DNA from: Geofilum rubicundum JCM 15548
Lineage (GTDB): Bacteria; Bacteroidota; Bacteroidia; Bacteroidales; Marinilabiliaceae
Assembly: GCF_000974365.1 (NCBI RefSeq)
Contig: NZ_BAZW01000004.1
Coordinates: forward strand, 62,001 to 126,000
Direction of reading: 5' to 3'
DNA length: 64,000 nt
Below the pieces are notes generated by a model. That model was not told the DNA's origin and did not search any database. It saw nothing but the letters and a program-made list of their open reading frames with translations. Position numbers and translations under genes: made by a program. Below, piece after piece: positions 1 through 9,880 of this stretch (its first letter is position 1; each line of letters begins with the position of its first letter).

Positions 1-865
1 CTGGAAGCGGCATCCATTTTATAGAGATACCCACCTTTTTCGAAGACAATTTGTTGGCCGTTATGCGAAGGGAATTTGATGTCGAAATCGTCGTAATCAG
101 TGACCTTTTCTGTTTTTTTAGTTTGGGTATTATAAACAAACAGATTCATGTGGCGGTCGCGATCAGAAAGGAAAAAAATCTCATCCCCAATCCACATAGG
201 AATGATGTCCTGTGCCGGGTGGTCTGTTATTTGATAAGTTTCCCGGGTTGAAAAATCATGGACCCAAATCTCATCGGCATTCCCCCCCGATAATACTTCC
301 AGGTTCTGAATTCTCTAAAGACCCGGTTGTATGCCATCTTTTGGCCATCGGGTGAGAAGGAAAGAAATCCTCCTTCAGGCAGTTCCAACTGACTGGATAA
401 ACCGCCTTCTGCAGGCACTTCAAAGAGTTGACCTTTAAAGGAATTGAATGTCTGCTTTCTGGAGCGATAAATGATGCTGTTATCGGGTGACCACCCCAAA
501 ACAATGTTATTGGGACCCATGCGATCGGCCAAATCATCTCGTCCCAGATTGGCCGTGTGGGTTAAGCGCATCGGAATACCTCCGCTGGCGGGGATACGGT
601 ACACTTCTGTGTTGCCATCGTACTGACCGGTAAAGGCAATTTGAGTACCATCCGGGGAGAATCGGGGAAACATTTCCAGCCCCTCATGTGAGGTGAGTTT
701 TCGGGCAATGCCACCTTGCGTGGACACGGAGTAAAGATTGCCGGCATAGGAGAAAACGACTTGATTGTCACTAATAGCCGGAAAGCGCATCAGTCGCGCT
801 TCGTCTGCACTTATACTTTTAAAACAAAACCAGAGTAGCGATAGTAAAAATAATCTATTCATCAT
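1..865 (-). CDS. Tricorn-type S41 peptidase, N-terminal part (frameshifted, runs off left edge)
   Basis: N-terminal beta-propeller of a tricorn protease homologue, a large secreted or periplasmic S41 peptidase that degrades peptides. The protein starts with a hydrophobic signal peptide (residues 1-20). WD40/TolB-like blades follow, with repeated FSPDG motifs and runs such as LTSHEG and FTGQYDGNTEVYR. The frame breaks at a run of seven C on the plus strand (282-288). Adding one base joins it to an open frame reaching base 1 that reads HPAQDIIPMW and FFLSDRD, both characteristic of tricorn propellers. The PDZ and catalytic domains lie outside the window. The gene is divergent from nothing visible; its nearest neighbour, the transporter upstream, is on the same strand. 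The family is clear, but the exact substrate is unknown. Confidence 0.82.
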
Positions 866-956
866 GTTTTCACGTATTTGGTTATTGAGATATGTATTTC
901 TTTAATAAGCATGGCATTTAAAACCGCTCAACCAAATTTTTGTTGGTTGAAAGGCA

Positions 957-3197
957 TTATTTTATTTCCTTGGATTGGGCTGCGTTGACAAAAAGAATAT
1001 CTCCCATATCTTTAAAACTGGTAAAAAAAGCACCGCCTTTTTCTTTTATCTTTTCATCCCGGAAGCCCATAATGGTCAATGCTGCATTTTTAGAACGCTC
1101 GGTGATAATTTCACTGATGGTCTGGTTGCCGCCCGAAGAAATAATTTCTATGTTGGTCAAGGTAATGGGGAGTCTGCCTGAAGCGATTAATTCCTGCAAG
1201 TCTTCCAGTGTTTTTTCAGTATGCCCCGGAGAGCAAATACTGAATATTTTAATATGGCTCTTATTCCAATCGGGATGGGCCATAATAATATAACCGAGCA
1301 GTATCATCAAATTGGTGTTGATGAGATCGGTTGGTCGGATCCAGACGTGGATGCCATTGTGGAAACGAAGGTTAGAGTTGGCTCCTGCAAATATGCATAC
1401 ATCGAAATTCCCAGCCTTGGTGAGTTTTATATTATCAAGAATACGGTTGATTTCCTCGGGAGCGTTCTTGTCAAATTCGAACATAACCATATTGTTCTCC
1501 ATTCCTGAGATGGATGGAGCCTGAATCACCTGTGCAATGGCGGATGTGTAGGAAGGAGATATCATGGTATCAATATACAGCGCATTGTCCTCTTCCTTTT
1601 GTAAATTAATAAGATCTTGCAGGATCAATCTGGATTCGGTATAGGTTTGTTTGCTGTAGTAACCTTCAATAAAATGAAAATAGGTGCCAAAGCCGTGCTG
1701 AAAACTGATCCATTTCATTAAATCCAGAACCTTGTCTCTTTCAAATGAATGGGGTGAAATGCAAACAACTGCCGGACGCCATTCTTCATTTTCCGCCTCA
1801 CTCTGATTTTTTTGCATATATACCTGAATGGTTCGGTTAAGTTGAAAAAGCGCTCCTTTAAAGATATTGACCAATCCCTTTTGGTTTTTGTTATAGTGTT
1901 CCACCACCAGATAAATCATTACGATGAGGACATAGGATAGAATGGTGTAAAGCGGATCAATCATGAACATGACCCATACAGATAACACAAAGCCGGTCAG
2001 TGAGAAGTACCAGCGAGATTTAAACTTGGGTCGATAGGATGGAGGAGAACCGAAGTGATTCAGAAAAGAGATGAGACAGAGTGAGCCATAGGTAATCAGG
2101 AAAAACATGGAAATGACCTCTGCCACCATATCCACATTGCCAATGGCCACAAACAAAAAGGCAATGCCAAAAGTTACCAAAGAGGCGTTAAAGGGCTCAC
2201 GGCTTTTTCCTTTCCCTCTGGCCATCATGAGGTTAAACCTTCGAAAGGGAAAGCTCTTATCAGCAGCCAATGCTTGCAGCGTTCTGGGGGCAACCATAAC
2301 ACTCCCCAGTGCCGAGGAGATAGTAGAGGCTGCAAGGCCCAAAGGGATAATCAGAATACCTCCTATGGCAATTTGTGACATAATGAGTTGGTGATCCATC
2401 AAATCGGCTTGAGAGGCGGATGTGGAAAATTTCCAGATGACCGCAAAATAAACCAACATACCGACGGCTGTTGCTCCCAATGTTCCAATGGGGATCGACT
2501 TACTGGGATTTTTCAGGTCGCCACTCAAACCCACGCCGGCAGTCATGCCTGTAAAGGCAGGAAAACAGATGGCGAACACCAGAAAGAAATTATCGCGGTT
2601 AAAAAAGCCAAAATTATTGCCCGGCTGACGAAGTGCTTCATCTGATTCAATGGGGTTACCCATAAAAAACAGGATGAGGGCAATGAACAGAACACCCACC
2701 ACAAAATAGAGCGCTTTAATGCCCATTCCGGCTCCTTTTCGAAGTATTATAAAAGCCAGGATGCCCAATGCGGGAATGCTGATCGCTTGTCGGGGCAACT
2801 CAAAACCAAAATGCATCTGCCACCAATAAAATCCCGATTCAAACGCTTCGGTGAAAGCAATGACATAAAAGGCCACACTAATGGCCTGAGATAGGAAAAG
2901 GGCAATACCAATGGTGGATCCTATTTTTAGTCCGAAAGAGCGACTGATTATAAAATACTCACCTCCTCCTTCAACCCTCGTATTGGTCGCCAGCTCAGAA
3001 ATAGCCAGAGCTGTGGGTATGGTAATCAGGTGGCCCAAAATCACAATAATAATGGCCCCCCAAAAACCTACCGTACCAATGGCGTATCCAAACCTAAGAA
3101 ACAGTATGGCTCCCAAAATAGTTGAAATAGCAGTGAAAAATACAGGAGCCGTGCCAAACCCACTGTTGTTTATTGTCGATAGTTTACCATTCGCCAT
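957..3197 (-). CDS. Cation-chloride cotransporter-like permease (SLC12/APC superfamily)
   Basis: A 746-residue inner-membrane transporter. Residues 1-430 hold about 12 hydrophobic segments. The first segment carries FFTAISTILGAILFLRFGYA, the signature-like start of cation-chloride cotransporters (Na-K-Cl/K-Cl family), and GVGLSGDLKNPSKSIP is another hallmark loop. The C-terminal ~300 residues form a soluble domain like the regulatory tail of SLC12 proteins. Length fits bacterial CCC homologues and exceeds simple amino-acid permeases (~450-500 aa). The gene is intact and monocistronic, upstream of the tricorn gene on the same strand. Family assignment is from sequence features; the transported ions cannot be read from the sequence. 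Confidence 0.8.
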   Translation of the reverse strand: MANGKLSTINNSGFGTAPVFFTAISTILGAILFLRFGYAIGTVGFWGAIIIVILGHLITIPTALAISELATNTRVEGGGEYFIISRSFGLKIGSTIGIALFLSQAISVAFYVIAFTEAFESGFYWWQMHFGFELPRQAISIPALGILAFIILRKGAGMGIKALYFVVGVLFIALILFFMGNPIESDEALRQPGNNFGFFNRDNFFLVFAICFPAFTGMTAGVGLSGDLKNPSKSIPIGTLGATAVGMLVYFAVIWKFSTSASQADLMDHQLIMSQIAIGGILIIPLGLAASTISSALGSVMVAPRTLQALAADKSFPFRRFNLMMARGKGKSREPFNASLVTFGIAFLFVAIGNVDMVAEVISMFFLITYGSLCLISFLNHFGSPPSYRPKFKSRWYFSLTGFVLSVWVMFMIDPLYTILSYVLIVMIYLVVEHYNKNQKGLVNIFKGALFQLNRTIQVYMQKNQSEAENEEWRPAVVCISPHSFERDKVLDLMKWISFQHGFGTYFHFIEGYYSKQTYTESRLILQDLINLQKEEDNALYIDTMISPSYTSAIAQVIQAPSISGMENNMVMFEFDKNAPEEINRILDNIKLTKAGNFDVCIFAGANSNLRFHNGIHVWIRPTDLINTNLMILLGYIIMAHPDWNKSHIKIFSICSPGHTEKTLEDLQELIASGRLPITLTNIEIISSGGNQTISEIITERSKNAALTIMGFRDEKIKEKGGAFFTSFKDMGDILFVNAAQSKEIK

Positions 3198-3360
3198 AAA
3201 GTAGTTCTTCTGAGTAATGCTAAAAATAGAATATTTATTACAAATTAAAAAAGGGAATGAATAAAACTTATCAAGTCAGCCTCCCCAAAAAACAGAAGCA
3301 ACTTATGTGGTCAATCACTAAAGATTTAAAATGTTTGCTTTGAGGGTTTTGCTGTATCTT

Positions 3361-3379
3361 CTTAACATTGGCTTAACTT
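3361..3379 (+). promoter_or_regulatory. Pho-box-like direct repeat upstream of pstS
   Basis: Two copies of CTTAAC (CTTAACAT at 3361-3368, CTTAACTT at 3372-3379) lie with an 11-bp period, 142 nt before the pstS start. PhoB/PhoP-type response regulators bind direct repeats spaced at 11 bp, and CTTAAC/TTAACA is the half-site known from cyanobacteria and Bacillus. The position in front of the pst operon supports the call. Binding itself is inferred. Confidence 0.55.
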
Positions 3380-3442
3380 TAAAATAAGGCTGAAGTAATC
3401 ATTTCTTAAAATTGGCATAACAGCCACCCGTAATTCTAAATG

Positions 3443-3450
3443 TAAGTTTG
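3443..3450 (+). promoter_or_regulatory. Candidate -7 box (TAAGTTTG) for pstS
   Basis: Matches the Bacteroidota housekeeping -7 consensus TAnnTTTG. It lies 71 nt before the pstS ATG and 63 nt downstream of the Pho-box-like repeats. No TTG is found at the usual 19-21 bp upstream, so promoter strength would depend on an activator. Confidence 0.4.
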
Positions 3451-3520
3451 TACTGTGAAAATGAACTTAAAGATGATGTTCGTTTTTACGCAACAAAAAA
3501 ACAAATTAAACACAGGAATT

Positions 3521-4432
3521 ATGAATTTCGCAAAAATCAAAATTGTTGGCGCAATTGCTATTAGCGCTTTGTTGGTAACTGCTTGTGGCGGAAGCCAAAA
3601 ACGTCAGAACGCCATTCAGATAAGCGGGTCCGACAGTGAGGTTAATATGGTGCAGAATCTGGCAGAAGCCTATATGAAAAAATCTCCAGAGCAATCCATT
3701 GCTGTTACCGGTGGTGGTTCCGGAACCGGTATCGCTGCTTTAATTAATCAGCAAACAGACATTGCCAACTCATCGCGTATGATGAACAAAACCGAATACC
3801 AACAGGCACGTGATCAAGGCGTGGAACCTGTCGCTATTCCCTTTGCCATTGATGGCCTCGCTGTAATAATCAACCACGAGTTACCCATCACTGAGTTGAC
3901 CATCGATCAAATAAGTCAAATATATAAAGGTAGCATTACCAATTGGAGTGAATTGGGTGGACCTGATTTGCCCATTACAGTTTATGGCCGTCAGAGTAAT
4001 TCGGGTACTTACGTTTATTTCCGCGACAATGTGGTGAAAGCGGATTATACCAATAATATGCGCAACATGAACGGGACTGCACAAATTGTGGAGGCTGTAA
4101 GATCTGACAACTCTGCCATCGGTTACGTTGGCATCGGTTATATCGTAGATAAAGAGGGAAAGGTAGCCGATCGTTTATCCGTCCTTAATGTGGCAGCCGA
4201 TGCTGATTCTCCTGCCTACTCGCCTCTGAACAAAGAAAATGTGGCCAGCGGATTGTATCCAATCTCTCGCGCCTTGTATCAATTCACCAATGGCATGCCC
4301 GAAGGCCGAATGCTTGATTTTATAAGATTTGAGCTTAGTCCGGAAGGCCAGCAGGTTGTTGTCAATGCCGGATACTATCCATTGGGCCAGTCGTATATGG
4401 ATGAGCTTAAAGAAATGGGAATTATTGAATAG
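3521..4432 (+). CDS. pstS: Phosphate ABC transporter substrate-binding lipoprotein
   Basis: Periplasmic, lipid-anchored phosphate-binding protein of the high-affinity Pst system. With the ATG at 3521 it has 303 residues. A signal peptide ends in the lipobox LVTAC with the acylated Cys22 followed by GG. An upstream ATG at 3455 would put 22 polar residues before the signal sequence and is therefore rejected. Phosphate-binding loops are visible as SGSDSE near the mature N-terminus, GGGSGTG and RQSNSGTY, the usual PstS pattern. It is first in pstS-pstC-pstA-pstB-phoU. The CTTAAC repeats upstream suggest induction under phosphate limitation. Confidence 0.95.
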   Translation: MNFAKIKIVGAIAISALLVTACGGSQKRQNAIQISGSDSEVNMVQNLAEAYMKKSPEQSIAVTGGGSGTGIAALINQQTDIANSSRMMNKTEYQQARDQGVEPVAIPFAIDGLAVIINHELPITELTIDQISQIYKGSITNWSELGGPDLPITVYGRQSNSGTYVYFRDNVVKADYTNNMRNMNGTAQIVEAVRSDNSAIGYVGIGYIVDKEGKVADRLSVLNVAADADSPAYSPLNKENVASGLYPISRALYQFTNGMPEGRMLDFIRFELSPEGQQVVVNAGYYPLGQSYMDELKEMGIIE

Positions 4433-4516
4433 GGTTGCCGGTTGTAAGCATATCATTATAAGTGATATAAACCTAAAGATTTAAGTTTTGCAAACTTTAG
4501 AAGAATAAAGGACAAA

Positions 4517-5374
4517 TTGGTTCGCGGGGTACTGTTTCTTGCAGGCATGTCTGTGATAGTGGTGCTGGGTGGAATATTTGCCATGCTTTTCTATTATGGC
4601 ATGCATGCCTTTAGCGACATTTCGTTGAGCGAGTTTTTTCTAAGTACCAGCTGGAATCCTTCGGCCTACGGTGAACCAACTTATGGCATATTATCCATGG
4701 TGGTGAGTACTTTGTTTGTCTCAGTGGGCGCTATGGTTATTGCCATTCCAATCGGTGTTGGTGCTGCGGCTTATATTTCAGAGATTGCCAAGCCAGCCGT
4801 TAGAGAAACCTTGAAGCCGGTTATTGAGATATTGGCCAGTATTCCTTCTGTTGTAGTTGGGTTTTTCGGTATCGTTTTTCTTGGGCCCTTAATTGCGGAC
4901 ACCTTTGGATTATCCTCAGGATTGAATGCCATAAATGGTTCGTTTTTGTTGGCTTTTATGTCGCTGCCTACCATTATCAGTGTTTCTGAAGATGCCATCC
5001 ATTCGGTACCTGAGGAATATAAGGCGGCATCCATGGCACTTGGGGCAACCAAATGGTACACCCTGGTTAAAGTTATATTGCCGGCAGCAAGTTCAGGTAT
5101 CATTGCCTCCATTATGCTGGGTTTTGGACGGGCTATTGGAGAAACTATGACCGTCCTGATGGCTACGGGCAATGCATTGAGAATGCCCGGTAACCTTTTT
5201 GATTCGGTCAGAACAATGACGGCCAATATTGCCATTGAACTTGGTGAGGTTCCGTTTAACACCACCCATTATTACAGCCTTTTTGCAGTGGGACTAATGC
5301 TGTTTTTAATGACCATGTTAGTGAATCTGGCAGCCGAACGAATTACTCAACACATTGGCAGACATAAATTATGA
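4517..5374 (+). CDS. pstC: Phosphate ABC transporter permease PstC
   Basis: Inner-membrane permease subunit of the phosphate importer, 285 residues, about six membrane segments. It has the binding-protein-dependent permease coupling loop (EEYKAASMALGATKW) that contacts PstB, followed by GRAIGETM. The start is uncertain. The only usual start codon before the first membrane segment is TTG at 4517; the frame is open upstream back to a stop at 4463 but has no ATG or GTG. The stop overlaps the pstA start (ATG at 5371), so the two are translationally coupled. Confidence 0.92.
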   Translation: MVRGVLFLAGMSVIVVLGGIFAMLFYYGMHAFSDISLSEFFLSTSWNPSAYGEPTYGILSMVVSTLFVSVGAMVIAIPIGVGAAAYISEIAKPAVRETLKPVIEILASIPSVVVGFFGIVFLGPLIADTFGLSSGLNAINGSFLLAFMSLPTIISVSEDAIHSVPEEYKAASMALGATKWYTLVKVILPAASSGIIASIMLGFGRAIGETMTVLMATGNALRMPGNLFDSVRTMTANIAIELGEVPFNTTHYYSLFAVGLMLFLMTMLVNLAAERITQHIGRHKL

Positions 5375-6227
5375 ATAAACTACGCAAAATAGAACATTCA
5401 CTGGGGTACATGATTGTCACTTTATGTGCGGTACTTGTGCTTCTCTTTTTGGCCGTCATTCTTTGGGACATTGTCGCTAAAGGATCGGGCGTTATTAGCT
5501 GGAGTTTTGTTTCAGATGCTCCCAGTGAGGGAATGACTGCCGGGGGGGTTTTCCCGGCACTTATGGGAACTTTATTTGTGACACTTATTACCATCATTTT
5601 TTCTTTTCCCATAGGAGTTGCGGCAGCCATTTATCTCAACGAATATGCCAAAATGAATTTCTCAACCCGTTTAATCAGGGCTTCCATTCGGAATTTGGCG
5701 GGCGTTCCATCCATCGTTTACGGACTTTTTGGTGTAGCGCTCTTTGTACAGGCCATGGGGATGGGACGGTCAATAATGGCATCGGCTTAACACTCGGAAT
5801 ACTAACATTGCCCTGGATAATAACCACTGCCGAGGAGTCCCTGAAGAATATACCGAAATCCTTTCGCGACGGATCTCTGGCCTTGGGGGCCACCAAATGG
5901 GAAACCATTCAACACAACGTGTTACCTTATGCTATGCCGGGCATTCTAACCGGAGGAATACTAGGGATATCGCGTGCAGCTGGCGAAACCGCTCCAATAC
6001 TGTTCACCGGAGTGGCGTTTTTTCTTCCCGATTTACCAGGCTCGCTTTTCGACCAGTTTATGGCCTTACCTTATCATCTTTATATTATGTCGACCCAGCA
6101 TCACGCCATCGAACTGGTCAGGCCCATCGCTTATGGCACAGCGTTTTTATTAATAGCCCTCGTTTTTGGATTAAATCTGGGCGCCATCATCATTCGTTAC
6201 CGATTGCGGAAAAAATTTAAAATGTAA
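5371..6227 (+). CDS. pstA: Phosphate ABC transporter permease PstA (one-base frameshift)
   Basis: Second permease of the Pst complex. The frame breaks near 5763-5766, where ATGGGGATGGG appears to have lost one G. Restoring it joins MGMG to [16 protein letters not shown] and gives 285 residues, the normal size. The N-terminal half has the first membrane segments and [13 protein letters not shown]. The C-terminal half holds the coupling loop ([16 protein letters not shown]) and [11 protein letters not shown]. Both halves match the family end to end without loss, so a sequencing deletion is far likelier than a pseudogene. It lies between pstC and pstB in the operon. Confidence 0.9.
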
Positions 6228-6238
6228 ACCTCAGAGCC

Positions 6239-7081
6239 ATGGAACTTGTAGCAGAAAGAGAAAAAGTAGCAGAAGGAGAAACAGTCATGAAAATAAAAAA
6301 GCCCGTGATAAAGCCAAAACCGCAAGTCGTATACGAATTTGATATCAGTAATATCAATGTGTTTTATGGAGAAGCTCAAATCCTAAAAGACATTAATATG
6401 AAAATAGAGCCACGAAGCATAACAGCACTGATAGGACCCAGTGGTTGCGGTAAATCCACCTTCTTGAGAATGCTTAATCGCATGAACGATACCATTGACG
6501 GCTTTAGCTTTAACGGAACGGTGTTGCACAAAGGCAGCAATATCTACGATAAGAAAACCCAGGTTGAAGATCTCCGAAAGAAAGTGGGTATGGTATTTCA
6601 AAAGCCCAATCCCTTTCCCAAAAGCATTTATGAGAACGTCATTTATGGCTTGCGTCTTAACGGAGTCAGAAACAAAAGCGTGTTAGACGAAGCCGTTGAG
6701 AAAGCGCTCAAGCAAGCTGCCTTATGGAATGAGGTAAAGGACGATTTGAAAAAATCGGCTTTGGCCCTTTCAGGCGGCCAGCAACAGAGGTTGTGCATTG
6801 CCCGGACCATTGCTGTTGAACCAGAGGTTATCCTCATGGATGAACCGGCTTCGGCTCTCGACCCCATTTCAACGGCAAAAATTGAAGAACTGGTTTTTGA
6901 CCTTCAACAGAAATATACGTTTATTGTGGTAACCCATAATATGCATCAGGCTTCCCGGATTAGTCAGAAAACAGCCTTTTTTCACATGGGCGACTTAATT
7001 GAGTATGGAGACACAGAAACCATTTTTACCAAACCTTCTCAAAAGCTTACGGAAAATTATATCACCGGTCGCTTTGGTTGA
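6239..7081 (+). CDS. pstB: Phosphate ABC transporter ATPase
   Basis: ATP-hydrolysing subunit that energises PstSCA. It has 280 residues with Walker [10 protein letters not shown] (66-74), Q-loop region [11 protein letters not shown], signature LSGGQQQR (177-184) and Walker B VILMDEP (197-203). These are all intact. The first ~30 residues are a Lys/Pro-rich extension before the conserved [13 protein letters not shown]. An internal ATG at 6287 could instead be the start. It follows pstA by 11 bp. Confidence 0.95.
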   Translation: MELVAEREKVAEGETVMKIKKPVIKPKPQVVYEFDISNINVFYGEAQILKDINMKIEPRSITALIGPSGCGKSTFLRMLNRMNDTIDGFSFNGTVLHKGSNIYDKKTQVEDLRKKVGMVFQKPNPFPKSIYENVIYGLRLNGVRNKSVLDEAVEKALKQAALWNEVKDDLKKSALALSGGQQQRLCIARTIAVEPEVILMDEPASALDPISTAKIEELVFDLQQKYTFIVVTHNMHQASRISQKTAFFHMGDLIEYGDTETIFTKPSQKLTENYITGRFG

Positions 7082-7157
7082 TGGTTTTTTTAGCACACAC
7101 ACAGGAAAAATGTTTAACACAACAGGAGATATTATTAGGCCCAAATAGTTTTTAAAT

Positions 7158-7835
7158 ATGAAGCAATTAGAAGAAGATCTTAAATATATCAAGGATAAAA
7201 CTATTGATATGTGGGGCTTGGTATCCTCACAAGTAGATAATACCAGAATTGCTCTGCTCGAATTTGACAAACCTCTTGCCAATGAGGTAAGTGCCAAAGA
7301 AAAGCGGGTGGATGGCTTTGAACTAAAAATAGACGAGGCTTGTGAAACCTTCCTGGCCCTGCAAAATCCCTTTGCAGCCGATTTAAGAATGGTGATTGCC
7401 ATTCTTAAAATCAACTATAACCTGGAGCGTATAGGCGACTTTGCCAATGCCATTAGTTTGCTGATTGAAGACCTGGATGAACCCGTTGATGAAGAGATTA
7501 TTGCACGGTTAAGAATCACAGAGATGTTTCATACCTGCTCACTGATGATGCGTGATGCCTCCAATGCATTCATCAAAGAGGATGGAAAGCTGGCAAGAAG
7601 TGTTTTCAAAATGGATAAGGAATTGAATACCATTAACAAAAATGCGGTAGAAACCATTTGTGAATTAATAAAGGAAAAGCCTGAAAAAACGAGGGTTTTG
7701 GTAGAAATTCTTTCGGTCGTTCGTAGGTTAGAGCGTGTGGGCGACCACCTCACAAACATTGTTGAAGAAATCATTTTCTCGCTGGAAGCCAAAAAACTTA
7801 CACACGCCAAGTTTAAGAAAAAAATATCGGAGTAA
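7158..7835 (+). CDS. phoU: Phosphate signalling protein PhoU
   Basis: Cytoplasmic helical regulator that links Pst transport to the phosphate sensor kinase and represses the Pho response when phosphate is plentiful. It has 225 residues with the two PhoU three-helix repeats, each carrying the acidic metal-binding pattern: ADLRMVIAILKINYNLERIGDFA in the first, cited here as residues ~75-97, and RVLVEILSVVRRLERVGDH in the second. It is the last gene of the pst operon, 76 bp after pstB, and is followed by a strong terminator. No phoR/phoB pair lies in the window. Confidence 0.93.
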   Translation: MKQLEEDLKYIKDKTIDMWGLVSSQVDNTRIALLEFDKPLANEVSAKEKRVDGFELKIDEACETFLALQNPFAADLRMVIAILKINYNLERIGDFANAISLLIEDLDEPVDEEIIARLRITEMFHTCSLMMRDASNAFIKEDGKLARSVFKMDKELNTINKNAVETICELIKEKPEKTRVLVEILSVVRRLERVGDHLTNIVEEIIFSLEAKKLTHAKFKKKISE

Positions 7836-7859
7836 AATTTATTTTTTTTGATTAATATA

Positions 7860-7893
7860 GGAGAGATGGCCCCATTGAGTCATCTCTCTTTTT
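7860..7893 (+). terminator. Intrinsic terminator of the pst-phoU operon
   Basis: Perfect 8-bp inverted repeat GAGAGATG (7861-7868) / CATCTCTC (7881-7888) with a 12-nt loop, extended by G-T and A-T pairs and followed by TTTTT. It sits 25 nt after the phoU stop and before the convergent mazG. Confidence 0.8.
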
Positions 7894-7948
7894 AGCCCGG
7901 TACGATTAAGTGTCTGACTTATAGACTTCTTTGTGCTGAGGGTTGCCC

Positions 7949-8736
7949 TTATTCTTTGGGCCCCTTCAACATCATTTTGGCTTCTTCCCAAATCTCATCC
8001 ATTTCGGCCAGGCTCATGTCTTTCAGACTGCGACCTTTTTGGATGGTCTTTTTTTCCAGATAATTGAAACGACCGATAAACTTTTGATTGGTGCGTTCGA
8101 GGGCGTTTTCAGGATTTACACCATACAGTCTGGCGGTATTAATAAGGGAGAAAAACAGGTCGCCAAACTCATCTTCAATGCCATCCTGGTTGCCTTGCTC
8201 TATTTCAACCTGCAGTTCGTTAAACTCTTCTTTTAGCTTATCCCATACCTGTGCACGTTCTTCCCAATCAAAACCTACCCCGCGGACTTTATCCTGAATG
8301 CGATTGGCTTTAATCATGGCCGGAAGTGACTTTGGAACGCCGGAAAGAACGGATTTGTTGCCATTTTTCTCTTTTAATTTGAGCTGCTCCCAGTTTTCTT
8401 CTACCTCTTTGGCATCCTGCACCTGCACGTCTCCAAAAATATGGGGATGCCGATAAATCAATTTTTCGATCAGTTTTTCCATGACGGTGCCGATATGAAA
8501 GGCCCCCTTTTCTTCACCTATTTTAGCGTAAAAAACGATGTGCAACAGCAAATCTCCCAGCTCTTTACTAATGCTTCATCGTCTTTTTCAAGAATGGACT
8601 CCGCCAATTCGTAAGTCTCTTCTATGGTCAATGTTCGCAAGGTTTCATTGGTCTGCACTTTATCCCAGGGACATTTTTCACGCAGTTCATCCATCACTTC
8701 CAATAAGCGTTGAAAGGTATTCTTTTTAGATTCCAT
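7949..8736 (-). CDS. mazG: Nucleoside triphosphate pyrophosphohydrolase MazG (one-base frameshift)
   Basis: Hydrolyses (d)NTPs to (d)NMP and pyrophosphate, a house-cleaning enzyme. Two pieces join if one base is restored near 8566-8570, giving EALSKELGDLLLH and 262 residues, the usual size. The N-terminal MazG domain shows CPWDKVQT, the EETYEL helix and the GDLLLH metal-binding helix. The C-terminal domain repeats the pattern with GVGFDWE and EFGDLFFSLINTAR. It is convergent with the pst operon. Confidence 0.9.
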
Positions 8737-8834
8737 CCTATTTGATTGTTGTCATTTTTATTGGCCCGTAGCCTTACCATCTGCAAAAAATATTGTTAAT
8801 TTGCATATACAAAAATAGGAATTACCTGCTCTTT

Positions 8835-9776
8835 ATGATAGAAAAACTCATTTATCTTGAGTCCATTGATTTGATAGAGTTTCTGGGCGTCAAAAATGTT
8901 AAGCTGGATATTATCAAGGCTCATTTCCCCAAATTAAAAATTGTAGCAAGGGGGAATTGGCTCAAAGCGATGGGCGATGCCGAAGAAGTGGCGGTTTTTG
9001 AAGAAAAAGTCAACCAACTCATAGAGCATTATCACCAGCACAATGTGTTGAAAGAGACCGCTGTCATTGAGATGCTCATGGGTTCCGGTCATGGAATAAT
9101 TGGGGAGAGCGGTCAGGAAAACGACTTCATTCTTTTTGGGGTTAGTGGCAAACCTATAAAAGCAAGGACTGAGAATCAACGGAAAATGGTTGAGGCCTAC
9201 GATTTTAATGATTTATTATTTGCCGTTGGTCCGGCCGGCAGCGGAAAAACCTACACAGCCATAGCTCTGGCTGTACGGGCATTAAAGCGCAAGGTAGTAA
9301 AGCGGATTATTTTAAGTCGTCCGGCCGTTGAAGCCGGTGAAAAACTGGGTTTTTTGCCGGGAGACATGAAAGAAAAAATTGATCCTTATTTGCAACCTTT
9401 GTATGATGCCTTGATGGATATGATTCCCGCCGTTAAGCTAAAGGAATACATGGAAAATGGCACCATCCAAATTGCACCACTGGCCTTCATGCGGGGTCGC
9501 ACCCTGAACAATGCCTTTGTCATTTTAGATGAAGCACAGAACACCACCACCAACCAGCTCAAAATGTTCCTCACACGTATGGGGGATCAGGCCAAGTTCG
9601 TCGTGACGGGTGATGTGACACAAATTGATTTGCCCAATCCGCAAAATTCCGGTTTGGTCCAGGCCATGCGCATTCTTAAGGGTATTAAGGGCATTGAACG
9701 CATCAAGTTTACGGTGAAGGATATTGTACGGCACCGATTGGTGCAAGATATCGTGGAAGCCTACGATAAAGAGTAA
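8835..9776 (+). CDS. phoH: PhoH family P-loop ATPase
   Basis: Cytoplasmic ATPase of the PhoH/YbeZ class, associated with RNA metabolism in other bacteria. With ATG 8835 it has 313 residues. Walker A GPAGSGKT is at 132-139 and Walker B VILDEAQN at 230-237, followed by the sensor-like VVTGDVTQIDLP. An upstream start at 8793 would add 14 residues not typical of the family. The N-terminal ~110 residues resemble the KH-like region of YbeZ-type PhoH. No Pho-box-like repeat precedes it, so a phosphate link is not shown. Confidence 0.92.
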   Translation: MIEKLIYLESIDLIEFLGVKNVKLDIIKAHFPKLKIVARGNWLKAMGDAEEVAVFEEKVNQLIEHYHQHNVLKETAVIEMLMGSGHGIIGESGQENDFILFGVSGKPIKARTENQRKMVEAYDFNDLLFAVGPAGSGKTYTAIALAVRALKRKVVKRIILSRPAVEAGEKLGFLPGDMKEKIDPYLQPLYDALMDMIPAVKLKEYMENGTIQIAPLAFMRGRTLNNAFVILDEAQNTTTNQLKMFLTRMGDQAKFVVTGDVTQIDLPNPQNSGLVQAMRILKGIKGIERIKFTVKDIVRHRLVQDIVEAYDKE

Positions 9777-9880
9777 GCAAGAATATTGGGAGCATCATTG
9801 ATAACAATTGGTCGTTAGGTATTCAAAACAATAACGAACTATTACGATAAAACAATCATCTTTTAACTATTTATAAATAC

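Noticed and set aside
957-1508. Long opposite-strand open frames over the CCC transporter
   Set aside because: They are shadows of the 746-residue gene, with no start context, no family motifs and random composition; the same applies to most other antisense frames.
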